Numbered from the stretch's first letter, positions 23,105 to 35,354 are shown. The stretch is 64,000 bases of DNA from Malurus cyaneus samueli (GCA_009741485.1 CM019216.1:26429741-26493740), one strand, 5' to 3'. Notes: a model not told the origin generated them from the letters alone. Translations and numbers: made by a program.

Positions 23105-24412
23105 ATGGAATTTGAATTTATATGGATATAGACCAGCTGGTTACCACTTTTTTTTTTTTTTTTTTAAATAAAAAAAGATTAAAGGAAACATCAGATCCAT
23201 GAATCACAGGTGAGAAAGTCACTTTAAGCTGCTTATTTTACTGGCAATAGAGTCTTACTCTCTAAATTACGTCTCCCAGGCAGAGATTTAGCTGTGTAAA
23301 TACCTAGCAACAAGCACTTGGCAGTACTGAGGCCTCTGAAATATTCAGGTGTTTAGCTCCCAAAGGGGTGAGAGGGTGCAACACAAGTTCTCCAGGAACA
23401 TCACTGCTCCTCTGGGGTCGCAGCTTGGGGTCAGGCAGGATAAAGTTAGTGTGTGCACACCTCTGTGTTTCCTCTAGTATTTTGTTTGTTCCTATTCAAA
23501 CATATCAGATGATGATTTCTCTTGTATTATCAGATAATGTAAGGCTTCTGCAGTTCAGTCTGATTTTACAGCTTCTGTGTTATTGTTCTAGTCTCATGTT
23601 CTTACATTCTGTCTTTTCAGAATAAGTTTTATCCTGTTGTCTGCCCAAGACTGGAATGGATTCAAAAGACTGTAAGCAATTGAAAAGACCTTTCATAAGA
23701 GCTGAAAGAGCCAAACAAACTCTGGATAATATAGGTTCTCCTTAGCCACATTAGCTCCTGCACCTTGCAGGGACAATTTTTCTTCCTTGTCTAGGCATGT
23801 GTTCACATTGTTATGTATCTTATGTAGTCTGTGTCACAGCCCCATTCTGATGAAATCTACTTTAATCTTTTCCTTCAGGCATGCATTATCAAGGTTATAA
23901 TATTCTCTCTGACCTCAGATTTTAGTTAGAGAGCAGTGTACCTAACCAGGTCAGCCGGGACCATGCTGGGATACTTTCCTCAATTAGTGATTTCACCTTT
24001 GTTTCCTCAAAAGCCTTTTAGTATGCACAGCTTCTCTTTCTCTTATTTTGTTCTCTTCTGCTGTCTCACTGTATGGTGTACTTTCATTTAATTCAAAGTG
24101 TTCAAACAAGTTCTCACACAGATAACCTAAGCAGCATGTGGCATTTATCTAAATTATACAGAACAATGCTTCATTTTTCATGTATCCTAACTACATTTGT
24201 TTTCCATAATGCTACCTCAGTAACTCTACAAATATTGTCTAATAAAATATCTTTACTGCCCACCTTTAACTTATTCAATATGCTATCTTTCTATGCCTAT
24301 AAGAATTATTTTGAATTTGTGCATTTCTTCTTCAGACCAAAAATTTTATATGAGGAGTGGGAGATGTAGTTCTAAAGAAAAGAAAAGCAAAAGCAAACAA
24401 ATAAAATTTGAT
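23105..24412. other. Unique non-coding DNA
   Basis: No gene or repeat family recognised. The open frame at 24073-24369 has no motif. Confidence 0.5.
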
Positions 24413-24983
24413 CTGTGTGGGTTTCAGCTAGGATGGAGCTAATTTTTCCATGTCATGCCTTGTAAGGTGCTGCATTCTGGATTTGTGCTGGAAGCCAGGA
24501 TGTTCTATCTATTGCTGAGCAGTGCTCTCACAGCATCAAGGCTTTTTCTGCTCCTCACTGAACCCCACCTGTGGGGAGGCTGGGAATGCACAAGAGTTTG
24601 GGAGAGCACACTGTTAGGACAGCAGACCCCAGCTGACCAGAGGAATATCCCACACCATATAGGGTTATGCTCGGCTTATAAAAGTGGCGAAAGAAAAGGA
24701 AGAGGGGTGCAATCAAAGTGATGTCAAGTAACTGTAAATGTGTAACAAAATCCTGCTTTCATGAAAAGTGGCCGAACACCTTCCTGCCAATGAGAAGTCT
24801 CAAATTAATTTATTATTTTGTTGGACTTAAGTGCACAGTTTTTGCTTTCCTTTTTAAATTTTCTTCATCCTGACTCATGAGTTTCCTCACTTATCCCTTT
24901 CTGATTTCCTCCCCCATCCCACTTTGTGAGAGTGAGTGAGCAGCCATGTGGGGCTTAGTTGCCTTCCAAAGTTAACCCACAAC
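24413..24983 (+). mobile_element. Solo avian ERVL-type LTR, nearly full length
   Basis: This about 570-bp block matches, from end to end, an LTR type I know from many bird genomes. It starts near 24416 with 'tgtgggtttcagctaggatg', passes through 'attgctgagcagtgctctca', 'ccacaccatatagggttatg' and 'ctcggcttataaaagtggcg', then 'gtggccgaacaccttcctgc', 'tgactcatgagtttcctcac', and closes with 'gtggggcttagttgcc' and 'gttaacccacaac'. TTGAT occurs at 24408-24412 and again at 24984-24988, a plausible 5-bp target duplication for an ERVL integration. No internal viral region adjoins it, so it is a solo LTR left by recombination between two LTRs. It is of a different family from the 14-16 and 48-kb copies. 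The 88-codon frame inside it is not a gene. Confidence 0.75.
24677..24683 (+). promoter_or_regulatory. TATA box of the solo LTR
   Basis: TATAAAA sits about 260 bp into the LTR, after the 'ccatatagggttatgctcgg' segment, where the U3 promoter of this LTR type lies. It is intact in sequence, so the LTR could in principle start transcription rightwards. No downstream gene is visible within the window. Confidence 0.55.
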
Positions 24984-25439
24984 TTGATTTTAACAAGATA
25001 GAGTGGGCTTCAGACAATGCCAGTACTTTTGATTTATCTATCAAGGGCTTTTACCAAAATTTTTCAGAGAGTGAGAATAGGGGGAATAAACAGTTTCGGA
25101 ACATCTCTGTGATGGATTTACTTTTATATGTCCTGGTGCCAGTGGGTGGGGGGAAAAACACCTTAAAGGAAGAGAGAAATCCAGAAGAAATCTGCTCTTT
25201 TCTGGAAGAGAAAAATAATCCTCCTTTATTTAATTTCTGCAAAAAGTCCAGAAAATTTCTGAAAAAAAAAAAAATTACAGTTAATCTGTGTTGTCCCTTT
25301 AACAGAAATACACCTGACTTTCTCCAAGAAGTTTTGTAAAAGTAGTTTGATTATTTCATAAAGTTGCCACAGTAATTTCCAGACTGTTGAATGTTTCAAG
25401 AACAGTTCTTGAACCACAGGCCAAACGACTTACAGTAGA
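24984..25439. other. Non-coding DNA between LTR and CR1
   Basis: No gene recognised. The frame at 24959-25339 (126 codons) starts inside the LTR end, has lysine/asparagine-rich composition and a poly-K stretch from an A run, and shows no family motif. Confidence 0.5.
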
Positions 25440-25945
25440 TCATAAAGGATGACTCCAGTAGATCCATGGGCAGCCTCTTCTGCTGCTTACAAGAGAAATC
25501 TGGGAGAAATATTTTGTAAATCATATCTAAACATCCCCTGGTCAACTTGAGGCCATTTCTTCTTCTTCTATCACTTTTATTTGGAAGATAGAAGACCAAT
25601 CCCCATCTGGCTACATCCTCCTTTCAGGAAGTTGTAGAGAATGATGAGGACCCTCAATGGATTCTCTTCTCCAGGTAAAACCCCCAGCTCCCTCAGCCAT
25701 TCCCCACAAGATTTGTGCTCTGAACCCTGTCCAGATTTGTTGCTTTTCTCTGGACTCACTCCAGCATTTCAATGCCTTTCTGGAAGTGAGGGTCCCAGAA
25801 GTGTGGCACAGGATCTGAGGTGTGGCTCACAGTGCTGAGTACAGGACAATAATTTCCTTGTCATGCTGGCCACATTATTCCTGATGCAGGTCAGAGTGCA
25901 TTGGCTTCTTGGCCACCTGGACACACTGCTTACGGTGATCCATAG
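25440..25945 (-). mobile_element. CR1 LINE fragment, end of ORF2 and 3' UTR
   Basis: On the plus strand the order is that of antisense CR1: 'caacttgaggccatttcttc', 'ccccatctggctacatcctc', 'ctttcaggaagttgtagaga', 'cagctccctcagccattccc', 'ttgcttttctctggactcac', 'tccagcatttcaatgccttt', 'gtgctgagtacaggacaata' and 'cttcttggccacctggacac'. This covers the C-terminal part of ORF2 and some of the 3' UTR, but the terminal ATTCTATGAT repeats are missing at the left. Divergence is moderate. Open frames on both strands are relics only. The element lies about 450 bp right of the solo LTR and is probably older. Confidence 0.85.
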
Positions 25946-28900
25946 AGTGTAATTTTTTTCCTATGCTTTTTCAGTTCAAATTGCTTGAGAGAGCATGAAA
26001 AGTGTGTTGCAAGCCATCAGAACTATTGTTTTATAGCACAATATAATGCACATGTTTACTGGTCTAGCAGGTGTTACACTATGGAAGAAAAGATTGACAA
26101 AAGTAGTGCAGGTTAGTGTTAACTTTTTCTTTTTTACCCCCTTTCTTTTTTAATTTTTTTTGTTCTTTTTTGTGTGGTTTTGGATGGGAGAGGGAGGGAT
26201 TTTCCTAAAAGACCAAATGCAGAAACATCTCTAGCCTGTCAGAAAGCTAATTGCAGTGATTTGTATGACAGCTGGGAAGCAAGCTGACAATTAAGCAGTA
26301 AGGACACACAAGGGTTCAGTGTGTGAGTTTGCTCCCTGGTGAATGCAATTGTCACTGTAGACATCCCCCATCCATCTCCAGATGATCTCTATACCAATCT
26401 ACCTCTATCAAAATCAACCATGTGACACCTGCCACCTAAATGGAACATTCCTGCGGGGGGGTATGCAGGCATTTCAAAAGTGAATTTCCTATATAAATAC
26501 TCTTTTCATAAAGTCTGAAACTTCAAGAATACTGTAATTTAATCTATGCACACTGTACCTGTCATTCTTCAATAGCTCTGTACCTACTGATGTAAGTGAT
26601 GCCCAACTTAATCATCTGGAACTGCCGGTGCCAAGGTGCACTTTGTTTCCACGTGGTTTCTGAAATGCAGACACCTTCCCATATGGCTATCACTCAGAAT
26701 CTTGCATTGAACTCCTTTCCCTTACCCCGAGGACAACAGTGCTAGGAAATGTCTCAGGAGTTTCATCTTTTTTTCAGGTGGCTCTCAGTGACAGCTTCAG
26801 ATGGAAGAATATTCTCAGGAAAGCTTTTTCATTCAAGGGCTTAACAATTTTTTTTGTTCTTCATTTAACAAAAAATGCACTTTGCAAGCCGTAGACCATA
26901 TTTTTCACTATCCTATAGCACCCCTGGGTTACACGGGGGTCGAATTAATGTGTAAGTGAACATGAGGATCTTCAATAACATTGTAATAAGAATTTTTCAC
27001 TCTGAATGGCACACTTGATTAAAATGTGCACTGTGACTGCTTTTCACTGTTAGCTACTTATCTGTCATCAACTTTCACACGAAAGGGTGGAGAATCAGAG
27101 AAACAGACTTAAGCAGATTTGATCACACAGGCTTTTAATGAAAGCACATTCATCTGTAGCAAGCTTCAAGTGGTAAGGGAACAGTTCAGTTTTATTAAAT
27201 CAAAATTCAAATGTCTCTTTGTGATGGTGTAGTAAGCAATGTTATATGAATTTTCCACATGGCAGAAGGATAAAGCATATTTTAAACATTCTGTCAATAA
27301 TTATTCATCAGCGATTTTTAAAATGTTAATTTAAATAACACTATAAATGTTATTGAGGGAAGTTTTTCCTCTACTTGCTGTAAAAATTTTTCTGTATATT
27401 TTTGCTAAATATGGATGTGATCACATGACTGAATTGTGTTTGTATTTACATAGGTTAACAAAAAACTGCCAAGAAAATAAAAAAGCTTACCACATTCTTG
27501 ATCTTTATCAGTGACAATTATAAGTTGTATATATCAGCCTCCATCATATTTCATTATATAGTGTAAGAATAAAGGAAGTTTTGAGATTGTAAAAGTACAT
27601 GTAATAAAATGAAGAAAAAAAGAGGCTTATCTTATTAAACAGGTAGAGTCATTTACTTGGCTAAACTGACTATCTAGATTTAAAATCCACATTTTACATC
27701 TAAATTATTTATTAAATTGTTTATTTAAATTGTTAAAAATATTTATTCAACACGTCTTTTGAAATATTGGCAAATTAGTGTAGTTTATTATTAGGTAAGA
27801 TTCACATGTGAAAATGGGTCTAAACTTTGAAAAGGGTCCATTTTACTTCCATAAGTAGTACGTGGTAATTTTTAATAAGATTATATACCTTCAGGAATAT
27901 AGGGAGAGTTAGAGAATGTCAAAGGAAAAAAAAAAGTGATTGTTCTATTATTTTCTCCAGGCAACAAAACAATATAATACAATGAGTGATAACGAGGAAA
28001 AAAATATTCCTCTTAAGCTTAAGCTTTTAAATTATTCTGTGGTAACATATACAAAAACTGAAAAAAAGCATGAATATGAGAACATGTTTTGACTACATGT
28101 TTTACTGAAACCAGGGAAAACCCCTGCCTACCAGCTTCAAACATCTGCTCAAATAGATATGATTTTCTCCAGTAAGTGGTGAATAACTACCAGAATTTTA
28201 AAAGGGGATATCTAAGGCAAATATGTAGTTGTATATATTATTTATGAAAACATTTTATCTGACATTTAGAGATCTGTTAGTACAATGATTGTAGAACATG
28301 GGAGGCAAGTAATCATTTCTCCTGGAGGTTTTGCTATCAGGAACACTAAAACTTTAAACACAATTTCAAAGATCTTCACTTTGTAGAAAATATTCTCAAT
28401 TATTTTAATGACAAGGGCCTTAGTTATAAAGATTTTACAGCACTTACTGGATTATTATGTCTGTGACTTGCATTGAAAGATTATTTTTATCTTTAGATTG
28501 CAACTGATCAACAGTATTTTCAACATACTGTGGCACATTCAGTCAAAAGTAAGAGGCAAAAATAAGGAGAGATAGGTCATATGTATTCTGAAGGAAAAGT
28601 GTTCTGTGTAGAAGGAAATTCTCAAACCAGGAGGCTAAGACCTCATTGTACTTGCACTCACCCTTTTAGCTTCTGATACACACCTTGGAATCACATTCAT
28701 TTCTCTTCAAATGATGTAATATGGAGGCTTCACTTTTGCATCAATTGCATCAGAATATCAGTCACCCTTTTCTTATTCCTTTACCACAGCTTTTAATTTT
28801 TTTTTTAACTTTCTTTAAGTTTCTTATATCTTTAAAATATAATTTTCTACTAAGTTCAAAATTATCTTCCTTCCATACTGCTGTCTTCTGTTTTTAAAGG

Positions 28901-29419
28901 CTGTTTTTTCTATATAAGGGTAGCATAAGAACCTTGCTCAGTATTTTGACACCATCCTTGTTTTCCAGTCATTCTCTTGAGCTGCTTAACAATTTGGCTG
29001 CCCTAAATTTGGGAAGATCCCCTGTGACAAAAGCAAGTTTTCAAAATATGCTTTGAAAGCAATTTCTATGGTATGTGCAGGATACCCGCTGTGTTCTCTG
29101 ATGGTCCCTCGGCAGCCAAGTACTGACTGCTTTTCAGAACCTCAGGAGAATTTGTAAGTCAGCCTATGTCATCTCATTTCTGTCACATTATGTTACAGCA
29201 GAGAGCTGAAAGTGGCAAAATAAGGCAGTAATCAGTGGTATAACTTGCAGCATCCAGACGATTGAGCCTTTGGCAGGACTTTTACTTGTGAAGCTTATGA
29301 AATTCCTGTGGCAATGTTCATCATCAGAGAAGGTAAAGGGGAGATAGCATCTTGTCTGAACTCAGCAGTTTGAAGAACACTCACTACCATAGTCAATGCA
29401 ACCTCTGGAAAAGAAGGAT
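25946..29419. other. Unique AT-rich non-coding DNA
   Basis: About 3.5 kb without a recognised repeat or gene, and without any open frame of 60 codons or more. Together with 16.5-20.5 kb it is the cleanest unique DNA in the window. Confidence 0.6.
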
Positions 29420-31562
29420 CCAATCTGGTGACTTTTGGTACTAAAAGGAAGGCTCCTACCCCTCCTACTGTTTTGCTTTACAGATGCAAAATAGGTTCAC
29501 AGTCCTCAAAGTTGAAAAGAAGACATATGTGCCTACAAGCAAAGAACCTGGTTCACCTAACTGTGAACGAGGCAAGACTACCAGGAAGAATTCGTGAATC
29601 GTTGCGATGAGTAACTTCCTGCAGCAGGGGGTTCCTGAAATGCATCAGTGATAACTTCCTCCTCCAGGATGAGCCAATGAGGAGAAGTGGACTGCTGGTT
29701 CTCATATCGTCAACAAGGAGGAACTTGTTGGGATGCGAAAATCAAAGGCAACCTTGGCTGCAATGGCCATGATAAGGTTTCTCAGGGCAGAGAGGAGAGT
29801 GAAAAGCAAGCTCATAATCCTGAACTTCAGGAGGACATGTTTTGACTTCTTCAAATATCTGCTTGGAAGTCCTGTGGGATAAGGCTCTGGAGGGAAGGGG
29901 TACCCAAAAAAGTTGGGTACTATTCAAGGATCACCTCATCTAAGCCCAAGTATTCTTTTCTAACCAATATGGTCAGGCAAAAATGTCAGGAGGCCTGTCT
30001 GTATTAAAAAAGAGACAACAGGGAGAAAGGCTGGAGTGAGGAAGATGACAGTGAATACTTAAGCAAACTGAATATCCATAAGCACACAGAACCTGATGAG
30101 ATGCCCCCACAAGTACTCAGGGAACTGGCAGACGTCATTGAAGGGCACTCTTCATACTATTCTATCAATTACAGCAACTGGAGCATTACCTGGAGGAAAG
30201 CAAATGCCACTCCTAACCTTAAGAAGAGCAAGGAAGCACAGGGAGCTACAAGTCATTTGGTTTCACTTAAAACCTCATGAAAGTAATGGAACAACTAATC
30301 CTGAAAACCATTTCCAGGTCCATTAAAGACAAGAAAATCATCAGGAATAGTCAGGAGCACTCTAAGGGGAAATCATCCTTGACCAAATTCTTAAACTTCT
30401 GCAATGAAATGACTGGCTTGGTAGACAAGGGGAGAGTAGTGAATGTTGTCTGCCTGGACTTCAGTACAGTCTTTAACACAATCTCTCATAAGATTCTTTT
30501 ATAGAAGCTGTTGATGTACAGGCTGGATAAGCAGACAACGAGGTGTCGCTAACTGCTTGAATGACCAAGCTCAGAGCATGGTGATCAGTGATAGAAAGCC
30601 TCATTGGAGTCCAGTTAATAGCAGTGTGCCCTTGGGGTCAATACTGGCTCAATTTTTTCTCAAAATCTGAATCATCTGTAGGAGGGAGTAGAGTTTACCC
30701 TCAGCAGGTCTGATGATGACACAAAACTGGGAGGACTGGATGATATGCCAGAGGGTTCTTCTGCCATCCCAAGGAATCTCAAGAGATTGGAGAAATGGGC
30801 TGACAGGAGTCTCATAAATTTTAACAAGAAGAAACACAAAAACTTGCATCCAGGGTGAGCAATTTCCTGCCACCCAGTTGAAATTCAGCCTTCCAGAAAA
30901 GGACCCAGAGATGCTGGCAGACGCCAACTTGAAAGTGATCCAGCACTGTGCCCTTGCAGCAAAGAACATTATCCCAGTCTGCATTAGACAAAGTATTGGC
31001 AGCCGGTACAGGAAGGTGATCTGTACCCTCTGTTAACTGGTGAGGCCTCTCCTGGAGTGCTCTCACCAGCTCCAGGCTCCTCAGTACGAGACCCCACAAG
31101 GAGTGACAAAGATTACCAAAGCACTAGAGCCTTCCACCTGTGACAAGAGACTGAGAGAACTGGCACTGTTCTCTCAGGAGAGAACTCCCCTGTTCTCTCT
31201 AGGGAGAGAAGGTTCAGAGGGATCTTATCACTCACTGTATGAATGATTAAAGACAGACTGCAAAGGGGATGGAGCCAGGAGCTCTTTTCTGTGGTGCCCA
31301 CTGATGGGACCAGAGGCAATGGGTACCAATCAAAGTACGGGAGCAGGTGTCTGGACATCCAGGAATGCTTTTTCACTGTGAGGGTATCTGAGAAATAGCA
31401 CAGGTTGCCCAGGGAGGTTGAGGAATGTCCATCCTTGGAGATTTTCAAAAGACATCTGGTTCTGGGCAACTAGCTCTGGCTCCTCTAGATCAGTCTGAAT
31501 GGTTGAACCATACGACCTCCAGTGGTTCTTCCAACCCGGACCAATTTGTGATTCTGTGATAA
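29420..31562 (+). mobile_element. CR1 LINE, 5'-truncated, decayed reverse transcriptase plus 3' end
   Basis: The longest CR1 copy here, about 2.1 kb. It begins in the ORF2 part between endonuclease and reverse transcriptase ('acttcctcctccaggatgag', 'gcaaccttggctgcaatggc', 'gtgggataaggctctggagg'). RT relics follow: at 30277-30504 a frame contains VNVVCLDFSTVFNTISHKIL, equivalent to RT motif A, in which the first catalytic Asp of LDF survives but the second conserved Asp (FDT) is Asn. At 30712-30720 an SDDDTKLG relic marks motif C. Frameshifts, stops (one right after motif A) and deletions, including one in the linker near 30000, make it inactive. The 3' UTR is complete and ends with 'gtgattctgtgat', the CR1 terminus. 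In life, CR1 ORF2 copies its RNA at a nicked genomic target; this copy cannot. Confidence 0.88.
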
Positions 31563-32439
31563 TTCCTTCCTCGCTCATTCTACCTATTTAGAGAAGACTT
31601 CTGTCGAACACCTCAGAGACTCAAGCTTGGACACAAACTTGGGTCCTGACAGCTGCTTGAATACCTGGTGACTTTTCAAATAACTCTTGGGAGATGCTTT
31701 CACACAGAAAAAAAAATCTATTCACTGGACATGTGTTATTTTGTAAGTTAAAACAGCACATACTCTTCTTTCTGAAATACATCAGCAGATCCTAACAATG
31801 GGTAACATTTTTGTCTATAAAGATGCTCTTGGCAGGACAAATCTGTATTTTCCTGCCAAGTACACAGTGATGTAGTGGCTCACCTGAGCTTCCCCAGCCT
31901 GTTCCTCTTTGACTTATCAATCAAAAAAGTAAGATTGCTCTTAATGAGGGCATAACCATTTCCTTTCAGCAAAATAGCACATCTTCTCTCATTCACTCAG
32001 ATTATAAATTCACCATAACTCAGCCCAATTAAGGCACTTGTTTTCTTCTTTTTGTTATTTAAAGCAGATGGATTTTTGCTATAATGACTGCAACACAGAT
32101 TTTTCTTTTTCTTTTTAATTTCTTTTTAGTTCCTTGATATTCCTCCTGGGTGCTCCTTCATTCTGCAGGACTTCTAAAAACAATATAGCAAAAAGGTAGC
32201 ATGTGCAGTCCCAAAGGGCACTGGAGATTACAAAGAATTCCTGCTTTATACTACAACATAGGAACCTACCTTTTATACTGGGAAAAACCCATGAGATGGT
32301 TTTCTGCCTTTGGAAGCATGAAGACATTCGTGAGAGTCACAATTTGGCTCCATCATAAAGATAAAGAAATGTTTCCAGCTGGCCATGGCAATGTATTACT
32401 GTCATTACATCTAATATTTCTAGCACCTCTCAGTCTGTA
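31563..32439. other. Unique non-coding DNA
   Basis: No gene or repeat family recognised between the CR1 terminus and the MIR-like segment. Confidence 0.5.
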
Positions 32440-32640
32440 CCTTTCCTTGCAAATATTCTGGGAGTTGAGCCTTACAACATCCTCGTAAATCATGCAAATA
32501 TCTTACTTGAAAGATGAACAACCTTAGGCTCAAAGCTCTCAAATGATTTGCCCAAAGTCACACAAGTAAGTACCAGAGAAAAAAACTAGGAATATTGATT
32601 CTCAATTCTGTATTCTAGCCACTAAACTCACTCTTTCATT
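32440..32640 (+). repeat. MIR-like ancient SINE
   Basis: The motif order agrees well with the core and 3' part of a MIR element: 'ccttacaacatcctcgtaaa' (MIR: cctcacaacaaccct), 'gatgaacaaccttaggctca' (gatgaggaaactgaggctca), 'gatttgcccaaagtcacaca' (acttgcccaaggtcacacag), 'agtaagtaccagag' (tagtaagtggcagag), and 'attctgtattctagccacta' (the ...ctctaaccactat... closing part). Only small gaps are needed. MIRs are tRNA-derived SINEs that spread in early amniotes and depended on L2-type LINEs. Recognisable copies are uncommon in birds, so this one may have been kept by constraint. The identification is by eye. Confidence 0.6.
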
Positions 32641-34820
32641 TTGATGTACCCAAACTCAAACACACTAAGACTCTTGATCTGATTAAATTTGAAAACACTC
32701 ATGTTTTCATTTTATGTTCTTCTTTATATATAACTTTGCTTTTTCTGTGTGCACACAAAATATTTACTACATTGCTGTTTATTAGCTATGTATTTAGGCC
32801 CTAATATGCTACTTCTGCAGAACATTATTGTTACATAAAAGTTGTTGCCAGTAGAGTCCTGTTGTGAAACACAGGTTCTGCTAAGCATGAACGCAATTTC
32901 TTAAAGCAAATAAATTAGCCACATATATAGTTGAGTTTTTGAGGGCCATTTGCTCACCACAAAAATACCCCCATGTTTCATGTTCCTGTTATTTGCTGTG
33001 TGAAGAATCATTTCACCTTTGTCTCAGTTTTAATAGTGTATCACTGTGAATATTTGGATAGTTATTATTTTGCAGGCATTTATTTTCTTTGTAGACATTG
33101 AAAGCTATATTATTTGTCTTCCAACATTAAAATAGCAGGCTTCATTTTCACCAGTCATTACCAATGCTTGAGCCAAAAGATTTTATGATCAAACTCACCA
33201 GAGACAACATTTTGGAGGACCTTAGTTAAATCCAAGCTTACCGATGTACCTAAATAGACAGAGAGACAATATCACCCTTTCTCTACTGAGTTGAAGTCCA
33301 GGAGTACTTTGAACATGATTTTCTGAGAATTTACCTCTTTTTTGTTTGCTAGCTAGTGATAACACAAACTGACTGGTTCACATTGTGCATGTCTGAGATA
33401 GCAGTGCTCTATTTTCTACAGTTGCTCACCACTAGAGACATCTAGGTTTCACATCAACTACAGAAGGAGGAATTGGCTGCTCTGAAAAGCAATAGAGATT
33501 ATAGAAGTAACTAAATCACACTTTTTCTGGGGTGATTTTCAAATCAGAGCATGAGTGGTTCAGTCCTGTGTAGTTTCTAAGTTCTTACAACAGCTGTGGC
33601 ATAGTAATAAATTACAAATGTCACTTATTTTCACACTAAAAACCTTCAGAATTCGCTGGCTATAAAACAATAAGGCAAGTCTTTTTCAGTTTCTCATTAT
33701 ATTGCTTTTCATTTAGTTTCCATTTACTGTATTCCCACATGGGTGAAAGGCAGGGAATAGGAAGGTAACCATCTGCAAAATGAAAGATATTTTTAGGCAG
33801 AAATAATAGTTTGTTTAACTGAGAATTTCATGTAAATGCTAACTAGTTTGTTCTTTTCTTGTTTTTACCATTAAAAGAGAAGCGCACATTTGATACCTTC
33901 ACAGTAGTTTTAATTATTTCCCTCTTCCTATCATCTACTTCTTTGTTTCCAGGCATTTGTGACTTATCACTCATGACCTCAGGAGACTATTGTTCTTTCT
34001 TAATTCCAAGGATATTTTCATCACAGAAAACATGCCAGTAAGAATGGTTCCTGTGTTTAGGAAACTGTGAACTTTAAACTTTTAATTTACCACCCATTTC
34101 ACAGCTAAACTATCTTTCCTGACCTGCAAAGCTTTTGCATGCCTCATCAGAAGAACTCAAGAAGCTATTGTTATCTCTCTGATTCTCAGACAAGTAGTAT
34201 GGCCTTTGACATCTTAGGGAAAAATCCTGAGAAATCAGGTGCTGCAATCATGTATGCTGGCAGATGCATTGTCTGTTTCACTAATGGTGCCAACTAAGGA
34301 ATTTCACCAAAGACAACCTGAGGAATTGACACTGAGTGGTGCATAATTTCACTTTGCCACTGATTACTCCTCATGTGTGTAAGCTCAGCACAGGAGGTCT
34401 CTGGATAAGAGATTGTGAGATGTGGGCCACAGAAACCAGAGACATTATTCCTTAAGCACTACGGAAGGTGATTCACAGAAATTTTTCAAGACTTGTAAAT
34501 CTTCAATTCTCTTTAAACTAACATGGTTGAGGTTAAATCTCTTCCTAACATGGTTAAGGGAGGATTGATGGTTTTGTTTAAGGTTGTTATTTTGTCATTT
34601 ATTTCTGTAAAATCCTATCACATCCAGGCAGACATAAAATACGAAATGTTTTGAGTAAGATGTCCTAATGTAAACTTCTATAATTGCCCCATGCAGCAGA
34701 AATACCATGTATGTCTGTACAGATTAAAAGGTCTGGCATTTTCTCCTTTCTTTACAGGGTGTGGAGAATGCTAAAAATTTAAACCTCTGAAACCAAGGGA
34801 ATAAAGACTAAAGGAAATCA
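32641..34820. other. Unique AT-rich non-coding DNA
   Basis: No gene, RNA or repeat family recognised. No open frame here exceeds about 60 codons. Confidence 0.55.
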
Positions 34821-35140
34821 CAGATTCAGTTGGATTGGAAGAGACCACAGAGGGTCATGTGGTTGAACCTCCTTGCTCAAGCAGGGCCATCCTAGAGCAC
34901 ATGGCACAGGATTGTGTCCAGATAGTTCTCAGGGCTGAGGAGGGAGCCTCCACAATCTCTCTGGGTGATCTGTTTCAGTGCTCAGTCACTCCCACAGTAA
35001 AGAAGCTCTTCCTCATATTCAGGTGGAGCTTTCTGCGCATCAGTTTCTGCCCATTGTCTTTTGTTTTATTGGTTGGCACCACTGGGAAGAGCCTGGAAAT
35101 AGCCTCTTGACACCTTCCCTTTAGATATTTATACACTTTT
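34821..35140 (-). mobile_element. CR1 LINE, 3' end fragment
   Basis: Antisense CR1 on the plus strand: 'cacagattcagttggattgg' at the left edge, then 'ggttgaacctccttgctcaa', 'gcagggccatcctagagcac', 'agtaaagaagctcttcctca' and 'ttctgcccattgtcttttg', ending near 'tatttatacacttttatc'. It covers the 3' UTR and the last part of ORF2. The left edge is close to the element's 3' end, with the terminal repeats mostly lost. A 91-codon plus-strand frame is antisense to the element and not a gene. Confidence 0.85.
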
Positions 35141-35321
35141 ATCAAATAAGGGGAATGGAGATAGCTAGAATATAAACAGTGCATTTTCTGCAAAACAGCC
35201 AGAAGGGATCATTCTCACCATGCCCACATCTTCTTGCTAAGCCTCACTAAGCTGTGTCCAATTCTCTTGACCCAGGGTTAGCTGCCACAGATTACTGGTA
35301 TTCTCAGTGTCCTCCATAAGG

Positions 35322-35354
35322 GCTTTAAGCCAGACTGAAAAACAGGCTTAAAGC
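35322..35354. other. Inverted repeat, 10-bp perfect stem, 13-nt loop
   Basis: GCTTTAAGCC at 35322-35331 pairs perfectly with GGCTTAAAGC at 35345-35354, and a G-T then a G-C pair can extend the stem outward. It is too short for a typical microRNA precursor. Confidence 0.7.

Noticed and set aside
30277..30504. Reverse-transcriptase-like frame as an active gene
   Set aside because: It is a 75-codon relic of CR1 ORF2 followed immediately by a stop. One conserved Asp of motif A is changed, and the rest of the enzyme is frameshifted.
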